A program made the position numbers and the translations under genes. This document shows positions 20,101-21,291 of a stretch of 21,291 nucleotides of DNA, piece by piece. The stretch covers positions 1 through 21,291 of the IMG/VR virus record IMGVR_UViG_3300049478_000040; one strand, given 5' to 3'. The stretch's first letter is position 1. Every line of letters begins with the position of its first letter. The notes under the pieces are model-generated. The model had not been told where the DNA came from, ran no database searches, and saw only the letters and a list, made by a program, of their open reading frames with translations. This stretch comes from a virus.

Positions 20101-21291
20101 GGAGGATGCTCCGGGGGGCTTCAGGGGAGATTCGCAAGTAGCTACGTGGCTCTATCGCGCGGCGCAGAATGAGGCGAAGAATCAACTGAAGGCCGCCGAG
20201 TCCCGCCCCCAGACGGAACCGCTGGATCTTGAAACTCCTGAGGGGCAGACACTCGCGGAGACCCTCGGGCACGGAGAGACCCCGCAGAAGATTATGGAGA
20301 ACCGGGCCCTTGGGGAACGCCTGGCCGCCGCGATGGAGAAGGTTGACCCTGCGTTTCGTGAAGCGTTTGAACTGCGCGAGTTGGAAGGACTGAGTTACGA
20401 AGCGATTGCAGAAGCGCAAGGAGTTCCTGTAGGTACGGTTCGCTCAAGAATCTTCCGTGCGAAGGAACAGCTGCAGCGTTCATTGGGCAGGTCAGAGCGC
20501 GGAGAAGTTGATCCAAAGCTTCTGTTCGGCATGGGTGCAACTGTAGCGGGGGCGACACTGGGCGCACTGATTGCGGATGATGGGTCTAAAGGAGCGATTA
20601 CTGGCGGTATGCTTGGCCTGGGACTTGGACTCGTGAATACCAAGCCGGGGGCGCGAGTGTTAGGGCGCGGTACTACGCGTTTGATGCTTCTTGATCCCAC
20701 GCTTCGTCGCGGAGCGCGCGACATGGATAGGGTAATCCAGAAAGAAGTCTCGCTTGCAAGTGACGCGATCTCTGCCTTTACGAAGCCGGCGAAGAAGCTC
20801 CCGAAGGAAACATATGCGGCGCTGGATCAGGCGTATAGTGAAGCAAATACAACTACGCTGAAAGCTATCGTCGACAGACACCCGGAGCTGAGGGAAGGCT
20901 ATGCAAAGCTCCGGGCGTTCTTGCAGAAGACAGAGGTTTCCCTGCAGGCACTCGGGCGGTTTAAGGAAGGCTTGCCGGATTACCTGCCCTTGCTGGTTAA
21001 GGATTACAAGGGCTTGATGGAGCACCTCGGGCAAGAGACGCGGGAGGCGTTGGCAAATCGGCTGCATAAAGCAAACGCGAAGAGTATTAAGAAAATGGGA
21101 AGGGAGCTGAACGAGACCGAACGGGCGGCGATTGTGACGGACTATCTGTTGCACGACCCTGCGACTTCTTACCTGCCGGGCTATGCGAAAACTCGGCGGC
21201 TTAAAATGACCCCTGAAACGCGGCAGTTTTATCATTCGCTAGAAGATGCACTTATCCACTACGGTCACGCGGCGGTAGAGGATATAAGTAC
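17177..21291 (+). CDS. Giant polyvalent virion protein with embedded RpoE-like sigma factor (partial)
   Basis: Open from ATG 17177 to the right edge: at least 1371 residues, C-terminus outside the window. AGGAGG lies nine bases before the start. Domains in order: a TEEELSG-type N-terminus with helical, glycine-rich stretches (1-225); a linker (226-440); hydrophobic repeat 1 (444-483); a polyvalent-protein domain with EIQSD at 641-645 (about 495-855); hydrophobic repeat 2 (869-908); an ECF sigma factor (912-1103); hydrophobic repeat 3 (1112-1153); and a helical region (1170 on) with LPDYLPLLVKDYKGLMEHLG. Phage polyvalent proteins are large multi-domain proteins thought to enter the cell with the DNA. 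The position after two ejection-type genes supports that here. The sigma domain inside such a protein is, to my knowledge, exceptional. No stop or frameshift interrupts it. Confidence 0.88.
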   Translation, partial: MTRYLTEEELSGTSAQYLSETELGGTAEEPSVLGFLKDPQSWRDMGSRLGELVPAPKIDVTDQGAVERAQRWAVAPQKEALKSALGLAAVAGDILPATVGMLADVPGRVGVVGAAKAKGESWKTAGEAAIQHHALPSNITAPFARIAEALGPEAQQALEDNPLGFVFKVATEAIEAGAGGVEKRTGLPGEYVQMAAEAAMGFFGTKAMGKSAKAALWDPQIKQLRPVDAQMPGYVDVDALTKGALAKDLTKGPELSAYERVAPMEELYPEQAIIQSKQRIAQIKKAVKEESPELKLQRMSAVIYPEGTASWKVGGKEQPVQVQGSAELGPDGVSYTPAIVEGTRMMVPTAELGPRVAEAQPGFPPPVTPEAQVTPKTRLKEGVIVGEKPSAVITGLDKVREGRAFDMTAEERVSVDAVQKAAGRIVGTDGKPLMAGFKQGGAIDPRLLAALGISSMAVYAALDPKAVERLSELGLVGFGATMMRTGEGRTFGMFTKESAPYRFRVVEALPKDSVSVGKQQVTDLLNRPELQAERPIVERVLAATDGDKISAKRLQEGLLEETQDWGLVREETKQYADYGLENLAGPFVGAAGKGPFEGTATTTLYRLPEHMQFSDANHFGDARLFGWTRSLEEGGIRHVVEIQSDLAQHAKGAVSEAERPALIAAYQETLAEAASLRTLQQMTRATGVGGPNLEGIREGLKKQGFEPRNDASDARYLEQLADATELRARELRVKTEATAVTSQLSPIIKHWPRRLIREELRKAGEAGEAQVRFASADTVAKVEGWPRALTAERAAAIERETGISMPAIKTAFQDPGHQSIYNRYAGEITRYLKGLGGKEVTDAQGHTWFEVPVESVVKGQGIHMLGAADPKLLAKIAAAGGAAAYLAANPDQAELLATLGLAGTVAAKGRSLKDVLEPVLIQRARGGDSAAFTELYAREFPRLQRSVASFEKQGLNAEDIAQRALEKFFKALGRPEDAPGGFRGDSQVATWLYRAAQNEAKNQLKAAESRPQTEPLDLETPEGQTLAETLGHGETPQKIMENRALGERLAAAMEKVDPAFREAFELRELEGLSYEAIAEAQGVPVGTVRSRIFRAKEQLQRSLGRSERGEVDPKLLFGMGATVAGATLGALIADDGSKGAITGGMLGLGLGLVNTKPGARVLGRGTTRLMLLDPTLRRGARDMDRVIQKEVSLASDAISAFTKPAKKLPKETYAALDQAYSEANTTTLKAIVDRHPELREGYAKLRAFLQKTEVSLQALGRFKEGLPDYLPLLVKDYKGLMEHLGQETREALANRLHKANAKSIKKMGRELNETERAAIVTDYLLHDPATSYLPGYAKTRRLKMTPETRQFYHSLEDALIHYGHAAVEDIS
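18506..18625 (+). repeat. Hydrophobic DPxLL repeat 1 of the giant protein
   Basis: Residues 444-483: DPRLLAALGISSMAVYAAL, then DPKAVERLSELGLVGFGATM. A 40-residue Ala/Gly/Leu-rich unit that aligns with the unit at residues 869-908 (DP[KR]LLA, then [DN]P, then LGL.G..A). It sits before the EIQSD domain. Confidence 0.6.
18659..19741 (+). other. Polyvalent-protein domain with EIQSD motif
   Basis: Residues about 495-855 of the giant protein. The order KQQVTDLLN, DGDKISAKRLQEGLLEE, KQYADYGLEN, LYRLPEHMQFSDANHFGDAR, RHVVEIQSDLAQ, WPRRLIREELRKAG, YNRYAGEITRYLKGLGGKEV and KGQGIHML follows a domain I know from many giant phage proteins (typically ...VLFIEEIQSDWHQ..., WHELAxRRxLRxAAE, YxxxLxxxLKKLGAK). 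It has no known activity to my knowledge. The usual W after QSD is L here, and the segment between the two halves (about residues 650-775) is enlarged. Confidence 0.6.
19781..19900 (+). repeat. Hydrophobic DPxLL repeat 2, before the sigma domain
   Basis: Residues 869-908: DPKLLAKIAAAGGAAAYLA, then NPDQAELLATLGLAGTVAAK. Similar to repeat 1 and ending four residues before the sigma domain. The hydrophobic Ala/Gly content would permit membrane insertion or helix packing. Confidence 0.6.
19910..20485 (+). other. RpoE-like ECF sigma domain (regions 2 and 4) inside the giant protein
   Basis: Residues 912-1103. Region 2: LIQRARGGDSAAFTELY (920-936), NAEDIAQRALEKFFKAL (956-972, core-binding helix) and FRGDSQVATWLYRAAQNEAK (982-1001, -10 recognition), nearly the E. 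coli RpoE pattern FRGDSxxxTWLYRIAxNTAKN. A linker of about 50 residues follows. Region 4: AFELRELEGLSYEAIAEAQG (1063-1082) and the recognition helix PVGTVRSRIFRAKEQL (1084-1099), almost identical to RpoE PVGTVRSRIFRAREAI. Spacing and length equal a free-standing ECF sigma. No internal stop lies nearby, so a free sigma would need proteolysis. Base composition is like the flanks. Confidence 0.93.
20510..20635 (+). repeat. Hydrophobic DPxLL repeat 3, after the sigma domain
   Basis: Residues 1112-1153: DPKLLFGMGATVAGATLGAL, then a short polar turn (IADDGSKG) and a Gly/Leu-rich half (TGGMLGLGLGL). It begins nine residues after the sigma domain and shares DPKLL with repeat 2, but is a helical hairpin of glycine-zipper type in its second half. 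Confidence 0.6.

Noticed and set aside
19910-20485. Sigma domain as a separate gene fused by sequencing error
   Set aside because: Frame, codon style and protein sequence continue smoothly on both sides, with no stop codon, ribosome binding site plus ATG, or homopolymer at the joints. A GTG at 19931 is in frame, but its AAAGGA is 13-14 bases away and no stop follows.
1-21291. CRISPR arrays, tRNA genes, integrase/att sites, insertion sequences
   Set aside because: No regularly spaced repeats, cloverleaf, recombinase gene, transposase or terminal inverted repeats were seen on either strand.

Overview
The window is the packaging and morphogenesis module of a tailed bacteriophage with a short, podovirus-type tail. 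The evidence is the gene order (small terminase, large terminase, portal, scaffold, capsid, P22 gp4-like and gp10-like tail genes, then internal or ejection proteins), the tight overlapping genes on one strand, and the strong AGGAGG-type ribosome binding sites. No integrase, plasmid gene, tRNA or rRNA is visible. A Gram-negative, probably proteobacterial host is likely, because the phage carries a sigma domain and promoter-like sites that resemble the RpoE/AlgU class; the exact host cannot be read from the sequence.

Layout. Positions 1-203 hold no gene but contain a strong minus-strand terminator. Positions 204-855 hold two minus-strand genes of unknown function. Positions 856-1259 are a divergent control region with operator-like repeats, palindromes and two divergent promoter-like sites. 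From 1260 to the right edge everything is on the plus strand: TerS, a 45-residue basic protein, a 91-residue basic protein, a 99-residue protein, TerL, portal, a 96-residue protein, a GroES-like co-chaperonin, scaffold, a 168-residue protein, a decoration-type protein, the major capsid protein, a LamG/ConA-like protein, three further virion-type proteins, the gp4-like and gp10-like tail proteins, a 143-residue protein, two putative ejection proteins, and a giant 'polyvalent' protein that runs off the right edge (at least 1371 residues).

The standout observation is a complete RpoE-like ECF sigma factor (regions 2 and 4) embedded at residues about 912-1103 of the giant protein. Proteins of this type, in this gene position, are normally carried in the virion and ejected with the DNA. 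The sigma domain is bracketed by glycine/alanine-rich hydrophobic repeats that begin DP[KR]LL. The only two divergent operons in the window each have, at the proper distance from the first gene, a site of the form GGAACT(T/C)-N15-GTC(T/A)AA. This is the sequence class recognised by RpoE-type sigma factors, and the region 4 recognition helix of the phage protein is almost identical to that of RpoE.

Taken together, the window suggests a phage that delivers its own sigma factor with its DNA to start transcription from dedicated promoters. The sigma domain and the promoter sequences are seen directly; the packaging, delivery and pairing of the two are inference.
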